A DNA stretch of 64,000 nucleotides from positions 124,001 to 188,000 of the forward strand of contig NZ_WHVV01000003.1 in assembly GCF_009650995.1 (NCBI RefSeq), written 5' to 3'. The notes beneath the pieces were generated by a model. That model ran no database searches. It saw only the letters and a list, made by a program, of their open reading frames with translations, and was not told the origin of the DNA. This DNA is from Sporosarcina cascadiensis. Its GTDB lineage: Bacteria; Bacillota; Bacilli; Bacillales_A; Planococcaceae. The translations under genes and the position numbers were made by a program. Below are positions 1-7,919 of the stretch, piece by piece; positions within the stretch are counted from its first letter, which is position 1; every line of letters begins with the position of its first letter.

Positions 1-22
1 TGTTTGTTTCGCGCACAGGTAC
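1..22 (+). repeat. Right end of a palindromic repeat, cut by the window edge
   Basis: The first 22 bases (tgtttgtttc gcgcacaggt ac) match the right end of the ~98-bp palindromic repeat found repeatedly in this window, for example at 6242-6262. The rest of the copy lies outside the window. Confidence 0.6.
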
Positions 23-334
23 TTTTATTACATAGTAAGCTAGTCATGCAGGTATAAAGTGACCATTACCATATCTCCGCCACTTTTACCTATTGAGTCT
101 TTAATTTGTTGTTTGATCGAAATGATCTTATCTTTATTTCACGGTACTAGACCCTCATACAACTCAAGAACAATGCAGAATTATACATCGGGACATGGTA
201 CCTGAAATCATGCACAAATGCGCTTGTCCGCTATGCAAACAAAGTCATGATCCACTACTGGTATGCTGCAGTGACTTAAGAAATCAGACGGGCGTAGTTA
301 AGGTACCTCTCATTACGAAGGTTTATCTTCCTTT
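23..334. other. Intergenic region with no recognised gene
   Basis: No open frame with a ribosome binding site or a recognisable product was seen here on either strand. It lies downstream of the toxin-antitoxin-like pair and contains no clear terminator. Confidence 0.4.
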
Positions 335-793
335 TTATCGCTCTTTTCTTCCTTCTGATTGAACAGTAGGGGAGGTTACGTGAGCGAATTTCAAATGCTT
401 ACTTATTAAAATGGTTTCTATTATAGTCCACAGTTCTCTAATTCTACCATTGGGTAACCTGATGGATGCTTTTTGGTCTTGGTCATCCCTTTTGACGTGT
501 AAGTGGAAAGGTTCGGTACTTGTTTGATGTTCTTTACTTTCTTCATGTGGTTCAGAGTGAAATTTTACAATAATTGAACCAGTAGAGGAATAGAAATCAT
601 AGTGGTAGTACTCAATAAATCCATCTTTTATTATCTCTTGACAAGAAATTTTTGTTAAATCAGAAAATACAATAGTTTTCCGAACAGCACCCGGTTTCGA
701 GGGTAGCCCATTAGCGCCGTCTCTGATTTCCGTGATTTCATCAAATTCCTTTTCAAGCAAATTATAGTTAGTCTTTGGAATTCCTGTTGACAT
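335..793 (-). CDS. TumE-family (DUF6516) toxin-like protein
   Basis: Predicted 152-residue soluble protein. The central part (HYDFYSSTGS, IIVKFHSEPH, then FHLHVKRDD) resembles TumE/DUF6516 proteins, the putative toxin half of type II toxin-antitoxin pairs, which have a HYDFYD-like strand followed by a histidine-rich PHHxHV-type segment. It follows the helix-turn-helix gene on the same strand and its start lies inside that gene's end (26-bp overlap), the translational coupling typical of toxin-antitoxin modules. The usual TumE order is antitoxin first, as here. The biochemical target of the family is not something I can state. The C-terminal 40 residues are not conserved as far as I recall. 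The start follows directly from the overlap; no separate strong Shine-Dalgarno is evident. Confidence 0.6.
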   Translation of the reverse strand: MSTGIPKTNYNLLEKEFDEITEIRDGANGLPSKPGAVRKTIVFSDLTKISCQEIIKDGFIEYYHYDFYSSTGSIIVKFHSEPHEESKEHQTSTEPFHLHVKRDDQDQKASIRLPNGRIRELWTIIETILISKHLKFAHVTSPTVQSEGRKER

Positions 794-1439
794 TTAACTC
801 ATCAAACTTTCTAATGAAATATAACCAAGCAGCAGCATCAGTTTGTTCTTGGGATGATAAGTCATCCATAGAATCCAATGTACTCTCGAAATTCCCCCCG
901 TACTTTCTTTCGTAAAGTGTTATCTGTTCAACTAGGAATAAAAGTTCATCTGAATCATTTAGATTTTCTTCTTGTTCTTCTTCCCATTCTTTTACGATAT
1001 TACCGACAGTATACATTTTACCTGTTCTAGATTTCCACAAAGTTTTTGCACTGATTCGTGCTTGCGAGTTTTTCTCAGTTCTTTCAACGCCCACGAATCG
1101 TCCTTCTTTAATCCAATTATTGATAGTGGTGATCGATACTCCAAAATACTTTGCAATTTGCCCGGTAGTATAAACGGTGGCAAAATTTGTGTCTTCGGCT
1201 GCGATTTCCGCCATAATTTCTAATGTTTCCAAAAGATACTTTTTCATTTCTTCGGGCCTGCCTAGGATTGACTCATCCAACTTACTTAATTGAAGGTTGT
1301 TTATGTTAGTTTTTTCTAAGTAATTGACTAATACTTTGAAGAATAATAAACTATCATCTTCATTTTCAAAAATACGTCGTGTTAATTCAGGTGTTCTTTT
1401 AACAAATTCCTTTTTTTCGAATGTTGTCAACATGATCAT
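768..1439 (-). CDS. Helix-turn-helix protein, putative TumE partner antitoxin
   Basis: About 223 residues from the start chosen here. An in-frame upstream ATG at 1523 exists, but AGGAGG sits 10 bases before the ATG at 1439, so the shorter form (MIMLTTFEKK...) is preferred. Near the middle is an excisionase/MerR-like helix-turn-helix (TTGQIAKYFGVSITTINNWI followed by KEGRF), a DNA-binding motif. The N-terminal ~90 residues are helical and charged; the C-terminus is acidic (EEEQEENLNDSDE). It overlaps the TumE-like gene by 26 bp, so I infer it is the cognate antitoxin and autorepressor. Evidence for antitoxin function is context only; it could simply be a regulator with a co-transcribed DUF6516 protein. 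Confidence 0.55.
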   Translation of the reverse strand: MIMLTTFEKKEFVKRTPELTRRIFENEDDSLLFFKVLVNYLEKTNINNLQLSKLDESILGRPEEMKKYLLETLEIMAEIAAEDTNFATVYTTGQIAKYFGVSITTINNWIKEGRFVGVERTEKNSQARISAKTLWKSRTGKMYTVGNIVKEWEEEQEENLNDSDELLFLVEQITLYERKYGGNFESTLDSMDDLSSQEQTDAAAWLYFIRKFDELNVNRNSKD

Positions 1440-1548
1440 CACCTCTTTACCTCCTAGCATAAACGAACTAAAACTAAACTGCAAGTAACTGAAATTGAAG
1501 TTCATGTTAATCATTGTACTCAATTGAATATTTTTTATACCTGAAAAG

Positions 1549-1612
1549 GGTACTTATATGAGAAACAAACGTGAATGGTTAAACATTCATGATAGTTTTT
1601 GCACAAGTACCT
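1549..1612 (-). repeat. Divergent copy of the palindromic repeat
   Basis: On the minus strand this reads ggtacttgtgc ... tttaaccattcacgtttgtttct ... agtacc, matching the ~98-bp palindromic repeat with an internal deletion and GTACTTGTGC ends in place of GTGCCTGTGC. It lies between the toxin-antitoxin-like operon and the stress-protein gene. Confidence 0.55.
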
Positions 1613-1745
1613 TTTTTGACGCTGCAAACTAGAAATATGTACAGACGGGAGTCAAATAGTTTTAGGGAGTGATAATACCGCACCATTGCAAATCTCTTCG
1701 ATTCTGTCCATACTAATAGAAAGAGCGATGTGAGGAGGATAACTA

Positions 1746-2150
1746 ATGAAGATTGGTGTAGCAATCGATGGATCACAAAATGCGCTGCGGGCAGTGGAGC
1801 ATGCATTAAAGACAGCTGGGCTGTATAGGGAGTCTGAACTGAAAATGATCTATGTGGTGGATTTTAACACAGCGAATGATGAGCGTATGAGCAAGGAAGA
1901 TACGGAAACGATCAGACAGCGCGTGACCCAGCCGGCGATGGAGTTGGCCCGGCAGGCGCATTCCAACACGGAACTTGTCATTTTTGAAGGGGATCCGGCG
2001 CAGAAAATTGTGCAGTTCGCGGATTCAACTCTGCTTGATCACTTGATCATTGGAAGCCGTGGACTGAATGCTGTACAGGAAATGATGCTCGGAAGCGTCA
2101 GCCATAAAGTGATTAAGGAAGCAAAATGTCCGGTGACAGTTATTAAATAA
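1746..2150 (+). CDS. Universal stress protein, UspA family
   Basis: 134-residue cytosolic protein of standard UspA length. It begins with the typical first strand and loop (MKIGVAIDGSQNALRAVEHA) and ends with the ATP-binding signature G-x2-G-x9-G-S (GSRGLNAVQEMMLGSVSHKV, then CPVTVIK), so it is expected to be an ATP-binding single-domain Usp. A GAGGAGGAT ribosome binding site precedes the ATG. It is monocistronic, followed at once by a hairpin terminator. UspA proteins are usually induced by starvation or stress and bind nucleotides; the exact role of this paralog is not known. A TehA/SLAC1-like transporter and catalase elsewhere in the window have no obvious link to it. Confidence 0.92.
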   Translation: MKIGVAIDGSQNALRAVEHALKTAGLYRESELKMIYVVDFNTANDERMSKEDTETIRQRVTQPAMELARQAHSNTELVIFEGDPAQKIVQFADSTLLDHLIIGSRGLNAVQEMMLGSVSHKVIKEAKCPVTVIK

Positions 2151-2157
2151 GCACAAG

Positions 2158-2183
2158 TCCTCCGCATACAGCGGGGGATTTTT
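2158..2183 (+). terminator. Rho-independent terminator of the stress-protein gene
   Basis: Stem tcctccgc / gcggggga (one G-T pair) with a 5-base loop, followed by a run of T, 7 bases after the stop codon. Confidence 0.75.
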
Positions 2184-2208
2184 CATTTATACAACAGGAA
2201 AGCCGCAG

Positions 2209-2306
2209 GTGCCTGTGCACGAAACAATCGTGTTTGTTTAAACATTCAAGAAAGTTTCAATAATCATGAATAAGTAAACTTTCACGTTTGTTTTTCACAC
2301 AGGCAC
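2209..2306 (+). repeat. Palindromic repeat, full-length copy
   Basis: 98-bp unit starting GTGCCTGTGCACGAAAC and ending TTTTTCACACAGGCAC. The two halves are imperfect inverted repeats of each other (GTGCCTGTG/CACAGGCAC at the ends, GTTTGTTTAAACATTC and its partner inside), so the transcript would fold into a long hairpin. Close copies are at 4541, 6164, 7763 and 9451. Confidence 0.85.
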
Positions 2307-2422
2307 GACTTTGATTAGTTTTTTTGCGCATATATGAACCACGCAACCTTCAAACACCCTCATCGTCAATACTGTGCTATACTCATCCAAAAACTCCACA
2401 ACAAAAAACAGGTGAACTCTAT

Positions 2423-4528
2423 ATGAAAAGATCCGAATATAAAGAACAACAACATAAAAAATCTCCAAAACAGAAAGGCAGCCTGATGAAAAAGATTACC
2501 CGTTTAATATTCATCGGCATACTGCTGGCGGTTCTTAGCGGATTGCTCGTACTGAATATCTTCATCACATTCAGCGATGTCAGCAAACTCGAAGAACCCG
2601 CACCGCGCTCGACATTTATTTACGCTCCGGACGGAGAAATCATCAGTAAGATTTCCAATTCGAATATTGAAAGTGTGTCGATCGACCAGATTCCCCAAAC
2701 GTTGATTGATGCAGTTGTCTCCGTAGAAGACCAGCGCTTTTACAAACATCATGGCGTGAATTATTTACGGATGGGACGCGCTTTAATAGAGAATGCGTTC
2801 AAGGGGAAGATTGTGGCAGGGGGCAGTACGATTACGCAGCAGCTTGCGAAAAATGTGTTTTTAACGGAAGACCGTACGTACTCCCGCAAATTCAAAGAAT
2901 TGATCCTGGCTAAGAAGATTGAGCGGGAGTATTCGAAAGAGGAGATTATGGAACGCTACCTCAACCAGATTTATTTCGGTGACGGGGCATGGGGCGTTCA
3001 GCGTGCAGCGCAGACTTATTTTGGCAAGGACGTCAGCAAGTTGACGTTAAGTGAATCTGCGACATTAGCGGGCGTCATTAAAGCACCTACGCATTTATCC
3101 CCTACAAAAAACATGGAGAAGTCATTGAATCGGCGCAATCTTGTTTTGTCATTGATGCTGCGCGAACAGTATATTACGCAGGAAGAGTACGATGATGCAG
3201 TCGGCCAAAAGATCGTGCTTGCTGATTCGACGGTACCGAAGTATAAAGGGAAATATCCGTATTATATTGACCGGGTAATTGACGAGGCAGTCGACACGTA
3301 CCATTTGACGAGAAATGAAGTGATGTCCGGCGGATTGCACATTACGACAGCAATTAATTCGGTGGTGCAGGACGCGCTCGAAGAGGTGTATGCGGATAAC
3401 GGGAATTTTCCGGAGAGCACACCTGATCAGCTCATCCAAAGCGGTTCCGTGTTCCTGCATCCGAAAACAGGCGGGATTCTGGCATTGGTCGGCGGAAGAG
3501 GAGAGTATACGCATGGACGCTTCAATAATGCGACTGACCTCGTCCGGCAACCCGGTTCGACATTGAAACCGCTGGCTGTCTACACTCCGGCGCTCGAGAA
3601 AGGGTATCATATGTCGGATTTGCTTCTCGACGAACCTATAAACATTGACGGCTATTCTCCGAAAAATTTCGATCAGAAAAATAGAGGGGAAGTGACCATG
3701 TACGATGCACTTGCGCACTCATATAATGTCCCTCCCGTCTGGCTCCTGGATCAGATCGGAATAAAAAACGGGGTGCGTGCGGTTGAACGATTCGGCATTC
3801 CATTGGAGAAAAACGATCATACGCTTGGCTTAGCCTTAGGAGGGCTGAACAAAGGTACCTCGCCTTTGCGGATGGCCCAGGCTTTTTCGGCGTTCGCGAA
3901 TAATGGCGTGATGGCGGAAGCACATGCGATCGTGGAAATAAAAGATTCAGAAGGCAAAGTCTTCGGAAAGTGGCGGGAACAGTCTGCAGAGGCGACCAGT
4001 GCGGAAGTGGCCCAGCAAGTGACCTATATGCTGCAGGGGGCTGTAGAAGAAGGTACGGCGAAGAAAGCACAGATTTCAGGTATGGAAGTGGCCGGAAAAA
4101 CAGGTACCACGCAACTGCCCTTCACAGGAGTGGATGGCTCTAAGGATCATTGGTTCGTCGGCTATACACCAGACATCGTCGGGGCGGTATGGCTCGGGTA
4201 TAATCAAACCGATGCCGGCCATTATTTAACATCGACCAGCAGTTTCACAGCACCGCCTATTTTTGCACAAGTCGTTTCAAAATCGATGAGTGAATTGCCG
4301 ACAAAGAAATTTGATCTGCCGTTGATCGAGAAAGATATAAAAGAGCTGGAAAAACAGAAGGAAAAGTTAAGTGAAAAAGAGCATAAAAAAGAAAAAGAGA
4401 AAAGAAAACAGCAAAAAAAAGAAGAGAAGGAACGGAAAAAGAGAGAGAAAAAAGAAAAGTGGAAGAAAGAGATCAAGCATGAAGTAGAAAACTGGAAACA
4501 GAAGTGGAAAGAATTTGTGGGGAACTAG
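2423..4528 (+). CDS. Class A penicillin-binding protein (bifunctional transglycosylase/transpeptidase)
   Basis: Bitopic membrane enzyme that polymerises lipid II and cross-links peptidoglycan. The start at 2423 follows AGGTG and gives 701 residues; an upstream in-frame ATG at 2324 lacks a ribosome binding site. Order: basic cytosolic N-terminus, one membrane helix (about residues 20-48), a GT51 glycosyltransferase domain with VEDQRFYKHHG (catalytic Glu about residue 102), GGSTITQQLAKN and the motif ERYLNQIYFGDGAWGVQ, then a transpeptidase domain with SxxK (STLK, Ser379), SxN (SYN, Ser433) and KTGT (Lys559). The C-terminal ~70 residues are an extremely Lys/Glu-rich tail (KEKEKRKQQKKEEKE), probably a charged extended or coiled segment. 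Size and order fit the B. subtilis PbpF/PbpG/PonA group; I cannot say which ortholog. Confidence 0.95.
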   Translation: MKRSEYKEQQHKKSPKQKGSLMKKITRLIFIGILLAVLSGLLVLNIFITFSDVSKLEEPAPRSTFIYAPDGEIISKISNSNIESVSIDQIPQTLIDAVVSVEDQRFYKHHGVNYLRMGRALIENAFKGKIVAGGSTITQQLAKNVFLTEDRTYSRKFKELILAKKIEREYSKEEIMERYLNQIYFGDGAWGVQRAAQTYFGKDVSKLTLSESATLAGVIKAPTHLSPTKNMEKSLNRRNLVLSLMLREQYITQEEYDDAVGQKIVLADSTVPKYKGKYPYYIDRVIDEAVDTYHLTRNEVMSGGLHITTAINSVVQDALEEVYADNGNFPESTPDQLIQSGSVFLHPKTGGILALVGGRGEYTHGRFNNATDLVRQPGSTLKPLAVYTPALEKGYHMSDLLLDEPINIDGYSPKNFDQKNRGEVTMYDALAHSYNVPPVWLLDQIGIKNGVRAVERFGIPLEKNDHTLGLALGGLNKGTSPLRMAQAFSAFANNGVMAEAHAIVEIKDSEGKVFGKWREQSAEATSAEVAQQVTYMLQGAVEEGTAKKAQISGMEVAGKTGTTQLPFTGVDGSKDHWFVGYTPDIVGAVWLGYNQTDAGHYLTSTSSFTAPPIFAQVVSKSMSELPTKKFDLPLIEKDIKELEKQKEKLSEKEHKKEKEKRKQQKKEEKERKKREKKEKWKKEIKHEVENWKQKWKEFVGN

Positions 4529-4540
4529 AGAATAGAAAGT

Positions 4541-4638
4541 GGTACCTGCAGAAAACAATTTCGTTTGTTTGAACATTCATGACTATTCAAACAATCGTGA
4601 ATAAGTGAACTTTCATGTTTGTTTCGCACACAGGCACC
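4541..4638 (+). repeat. Palindromic repeat, full-length copy
   Basis: Starts ggtacctgcagaaaac and ends gtttcgcacacaggcacc; 13 bases after the penicillin-binding protein stop codon. The first half has GGTACC in place of GGTGCC. The sequence after the repeat (aaagaat) is shared with the copies at 6164 and 7763, so the conserved unit may extend a few bases to the right. Confidence 0.85.
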
Positions 4639-4699
4639 AAAGAATGTCCAATCAGGATGCCTTGACCAGCATTTATCTGCAAATTTATTTTGGATATGA

Positions 4700-4727
4700 T
4701 GAAACTTTTTACGCCTTTCCCCGTCTA
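4700..4727 (+). promoter_or_regulatory. ECF sigma factor promoter of the first SLH gene
   Basis: TGAAAC (4700-4705), a 16-base spacer, then CGTCTA (4722-4727). This matches the classic TGAAAC-N16-CGTC core used by extracytoplasmic-function sigma factors of Bacillus (SigM/SigW/SigX type). The second SLH gene has the same arrangement at 60067-60094, including TACG right after the -10 region. No ECF sigma gene is in the window. Confidence 0.7.
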
Positions 4728-4768
4728 TACGTCGATCTTTGATTACATAATAGAAGGGAAAGAACACG

Positions 4769-5983
4769 ATGAAAAAGATTTGGATAACATTTGGCACGGT
4801 GGCTCTTGCCCTCAGCCTGCCATTATCGAGTATGGCCGCAAGCAATCAGAAGTTCACGGATGTTCCCGATACAAAGCACTTTGCGGAGGCGGTCAATGAA
4901 TTGGCTGAACGACATATTATTGCAGGGTATGCGGACGGCATGTTCAAGCCTGGCAATCCAATCACGCGCGGTCAGACAGCGGCGATTATTGCGAAGTTGA
5001 TGGGGCTGAATCCGGATAACATGGTGAAGGAGCCTGGATTCAAGGATGTCTCGAAAGCGAATGGCTATCATAATGCCATTGCTAAGCTGGCGGAACTGGA
5101 AGTGATCGGGGGCTATGAAGACGGAAGTTTCGGACCGAATGATCCCGTCAAACGCGGACAATTGGCTTCCATTCTCGTCAAAGCGTTCGATTTGCCGCGC
5201 TATGCGTTTAACGCGAAAGAAAATCCATTCCATGACGTCAAGCCCAACACGTCGCATGGCGCGAATGTCCTGATTCTTCACAAACTCGGCATTACGACAG
5301 GCGTGACGTCCGACAGATTTGGCATTAATGAATTGGTGACGAGAGGACAAGCGGCGAAGTTGATGCAACTAACGGAGCGGATCCATCCCGAGACGTATTC
5401 ATTGAAGACATGGGGTCCGATGCTGCGTTTCTCGGAAATCATGACCGATGAGGACACGGATGAATTTGCGGTCAACTCGGAGGTGTATCACGCAGCCATC
5501 ATTAAAGGCAGACAGACGCCTTCAGGATATACCGGCGATCGCGTACAAGTGACGCCGTTGAAAGAAGGAAGAGGAACGTTGCAGCTGGGTGGTAATTATG
5601 GTATGGAAAGTCAAAATATCAAACGCTACTATCATAAATTCTATGTGGATGTGAAGAAGGTCGACGGCAAATTGAAGGTGGATCTGCAATACGCGAGTGA
5701 TATTTTGAAGACGCGGGCGCGGCTGAAGCTGGTGGCGGATGAAGAGGTTGAAAATATTCGTTTCGTGCGGTCTGACGGGGAAGTTCTATCGGGCAACATG
5801 CCGTTTGAAGAGTATGCCGATTCGCCGGACGTGTTCATTCGTGTCAACAAGCCGGGCAGCTTCATCGCGACAGTAAGCTTTACTGATGGAAAAGAAGCGC
5901 GCTACGCGGTGGAAGTGAAAGTTCCAGCTGCACATATGTTATATTATGAAGTAGAGACGTCGAAGCTGCCAGACGTCAACTAA
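4769..5983 (+). CDS. Secreted SLH-domain protein
   Basis: 404 residues with a Sec signal peptide (MKKIWITFGTVALALSLPLS, cleavage near AAS). Three S-layer homology domains follow at about residues 28-72, 90-135 and 150-200, each with the F-x-D-V...G-Y-x-D-G-x-F-x-P...I/V-T/K-R-G-Q pattern (for example GYADGMFKPGNPITRGQ). SLH domains anchor proteins to pyruvylated secondary cell-wall polymers. The remaining ~200 residues form a domain of unknown function shared with the paralog at 60142 (SEVYHAAIIKG... / LKEGRGTLQLGG... / KKVDGKLKVDL). It is expressed alone from an ECF promoter and ends in a strong terminator. Ligand or enzymatic role of the C-terminal domain is unknown. Confidence 0.9.
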   Translation: MKKIWITFGTVALALSLPLSSMAASNQKFTDVPDTKHFAEAVNELAERHIIAGYADGMFKPGNPITRGQTAAIIAKLMGLNPDNMVKEPGFKDVSKANGYHNAIAKLAELEVIGGYEDGSFGPNDPVKRGQLASILVKAFDLPRYAFNAKENPFHDVKPNTSHGANVLILHKLGITTGVTSDRFGINELVTRGQAAKLMQLTERIHPETYSLKTWGPMLRFSEIMTDEDTDEFAVNSEVYHAAIIKGRQTPSGYTGDRVQVTPLKEGRGTLQLGGNYGMESQNIKRYYHKFYVDVKKVDGKLKVDLQYASDILKTRARLKLVADEEVENIRFVRSDGEVLSGNMPFEEYADSPDVFIRVNKPGSFIATVSFTDGKEARYAVEVKVPAAHMLYYEVETSKLPDVN

Positions 5984-6042
5984 ACTTGATTCTTGAATGG
6001 GTTATCTAAAATATTGAGAGTAGAAACTGAAAAAGCAATTTA

Positions 6043-6090
6043 AAATACCTGCAGCAAACTTGAGTGAAAGTTTGCTGCAGGTATTTTTCA
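6043..6090 (+). terminator. Strong Rho-independent terminator after the SLH gene
   Basis: Perfect 18-bp stem (6043-6060 paired with 6069-6086, core acctgcagcaaact) with an 8-base loop and a T run. The A-rich left flank makes it potentially bidirectional. Confidence 0.9.
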
Positions 6091-6163
6091 TGGAGGCATT
6101 GATTGTTCTTTTGATCTTGCTCAGTATTGTTTGATTCATGAGTTTCGAGAACTTTAGTGAGTA

Positions 6164-6262
6164 GTGCCTGTGCAGGAAACAATTGCATTTGTTTAAACAT
6201 TCATGACTATTCGAACAATCGTGAATAAGTAAACTTTCATGTTTGTTTCGCACACAGGCACC
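6164..6262 (+). repeat. Palindromic repeat, full-length copy
   Basis: Starts gtgcctgtgcaggaaac and ends cgcacacaggcacc. The centre (attcatgactattcg ... cgtgaat) is itself an inverted repeat, so the whole unit folds as one long imperfect hairpin. Confidence 0.85.
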
Positions 6263-6357
6263 AAAGAATTAATTTAACTCTTTGGCATGGTTGCGTTATG
6301 AAGGTTGACACAGTTATTATGAAATCAAAGAAGATAGATGATTAGGAGAGACATATC

Positions 6358-7302
6358 ATGAGCAAATTACACTTTAATCCCCTACTAATCCAAGCAATGA
6401 GCGATCAACCATCACATGTAATAAAGGAGTGTCCTTCTCTTTCCGATTTGCCGGGTAAATTACCGAAACAGATCATACAAAACGTGAGCCAAGTGCCACG
6501 TAAATTCCCCAAAAATGATGTAGTGTTTGTATGTAAAATATGCAAAAAACGCGGACGTTATGATGCCGGGCATATATCTATTAATCTGGAAGGCCACAAG
6601 CAAGCTGGGGGAACAATAAAAAACTATATACAAATGACAGGTTATTTTCGTTGTAAACAGTGCAATTCTGCTGGCGAGTGGGGTACTACACAGGATTTTG
6701 AAATGCGTTTAATGGGAATGTTGATCAGTATGAATATGGACGAGTCGGTGGTTACCTACTCAATTCATCAGTTATTCGACGGTTTTCAGCCAAGATACGG
6801 CACGGAAGCAGAAGAGCATCTTTTACAAAAGATTTTAGAGAAACCTGCTGATGCATTTCTGTGGAATCGGCTAGGCAATGCATATTTTGCAGGGGCCAGA
6901 CCTGATTTAGCTGCAGCTGCGTTCGAACACTCGTTGGTTTGTGATCTGCTGCAGATGGAATCCTACTTTTCTCTTGGAATGCTGGTGGAAGAATTTGATC
7001 CGGCATTAGCAGTTCGTTTTTATCATAAAATGATTGCGGCCGCACCTTATTATACCGAAATGAAGAACTCCGCACTGAAGGAATTACTTGCTGCAGGGCT
7101 AAACAACCTGTTCAATATAAAAGTTTCATCAGAGCAAGAAGTTGCTATTTTGCCAGGAGAGGATATTTATGAAGAGCTCGGGATTGAATTTCCATCAGCG
7201 GACAGGAAGGCTGATGTTTATGAGGGAACTATTGAGCTAGATAACGTTGAATCGTTCTATCCGCTGGCTAAGTTGCTGATGAAAAATGGTGGGAAGAAAT
7301 AA
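6358..7302 (+). CDS. Hypothetical protein with zinc-ribbon-like cysteines and TPR-like region
   Basis: 314 residues, no signal peptide or membrane helix, good TAGGAGAGA ribosome binding site. Residues about 58-110 hold two CxxC pairs (CKIC and CKQC) about 40 residues apart, a possible zinc ribbon. Around residues 165-225 there is a helical stretch reminiscent of tetratricopeptide repeats (LWNRLGNAYFAGARPDLAAA, AFEHSL). The C-terminus is acidic. I do not recognise the family. The combination of a zinc ribbon and TPR-like helices occurs in uncharacterised Bacillales proteins related to SEC-C/plasmid ORF-3 contexts, and such a protein (pRiA4b ORF-3 domain) lies two genes downstream, but a shared role is only a guess. 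Confidence 0.6.
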   Translation: MSKLHFNPLLIQAMSDQPSHVIKECPSLSDLPGKLPKQIIQNVSQVPRKFPKNDVVFVCKICKKRGRYDAGHISINLEGHKQAGGTIKNYIQMTGYFRCKQCNSAGEWGTTQDFEMRLMGMLISMNMDESVVTYSIHQLFDGFQPRYGTEAEEHLLQKILEKPADAFLWNRLGNAYFAGARPDLAAAAFEHSLVCDLLQMESYFSLGMLVEEFDPALAVRFYHKMIAAAPYYTEMKNSALKELLAAGLNNLFNIKVSSEQEVAILPGEDIYEELGIEFPSADRKADVYEGTIELDNVESFYPLAKLLMKNGGKK

Positions 7303-7453
7303 TTTAGGAACCAATTGCGATTATAGAATAACTATATAAAAATAAAGTCAAACCATTTGTAAACAAAATATAATTTTTTTACCTATAGGCATTGGGTTCA
7401 CATACAGATCAGGTAACCTAGTGAGTAACCTATATAGAAGGAGAGTCAGTAAA

Positions 7454-7696
7454 ATGGACAAACAAATTGATGAGTTGGTATTGCTGTTGCTGTATTTGAC
7501 TTCATGGGAAGAGGACGAGCTGCCTGACGGAATGAAAAGAAGTTGGAAAGGTTATCCGTTTGGCTCCTTGGATGATTTGCAGGCGGAGGATATGATTAGA
7601 GGAAGCAATCGTTCGAAATCTGTTTATCTGACAAAGACAGGCATTGAAAAAGCAGAGTCCTTGCTAGAGAAATTTCATTTTGACCAGATGAAGTAG
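7454..7696 (+). CDS. DUF6429-type small protein, copy 1
   Basis: 80 residues from the ATG at 7454, which follows AAGGAGAG by 8 bases; the longer frame from 7421 lacks a ribosome binding site. The sequence (MDKQIDELVLLLLYLTSWEE, then RSWKGYPFGSLDDL, then SKSVYLTKTGIEKAE) matches small proteins I recall as DUF6429, apparently a short winged-helix-like fold of unknown function. A paralog with roughly four in five residues identical is at 30281-30517. No signal peptide. No obvious operon partner. The duplication within 23 kb suggests transfer or segmental duplication. Confidence 0.6.
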   Translation: MDKQIDELVLLLLYLTSWEEDELPDGMKRSWKGYPFGSLDDLQAEDMIRGSNRSKSVYLTKTGIEKAESLLEKFHFDQMK

Positions 7697-7762
7697 GTAT
7701 AAGTTATCCTTCAGAAAAAGAAGAAGATTGCTGGCAGACAAGGAATCGATTTTCAAGGCGCA

Positions 7763-7871
7763 GGGTGCAGTGTAATTGGCTTAGCGAACAATCATGTTTG
7801 TTTAAACATTCATAACTGTTTAAACAATTGTGAATAAGTGAATTTTCATGTTTGTTTCGCACTCAGGCACC
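7763..7871 (+). repeat. Palindromic repeat, copy with degenerate left end
   Basis: The right part (tttgtttaaacattcataac ... gtttgtttcgcactcaggcacc) is typical; the left end (gggtgcagtgtaattggcttagcgaac) is diverged. It is followed by aaagaag as in two other copies. It overlaps the upstream extension of the next gene's reading frame, which argues for the later start at 7920. Confidence 0.75.
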
Positions 7872-7919
7872 AAAGAAGATGACTCGAATTGTATACTTAT
7901 GCAAAGGAGGAGAAAGTAT

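Noticed and set aside
3149..4070. Long minus-strand frames opposite the penicillin-binding protein
   Set aside because: They lie inside a gene with all class A PBP motifs and have no ribosome binding sites.
4525..6253. Open frames through the palindromic repeats, with similar peptides on both strands (for example VRNKHES...NSHEC...CFL)
   Set aside because: The similarity comes from the palindromic DNA and the same phase in each copy; none has a ribosome binding site or extends into a conserved protein.
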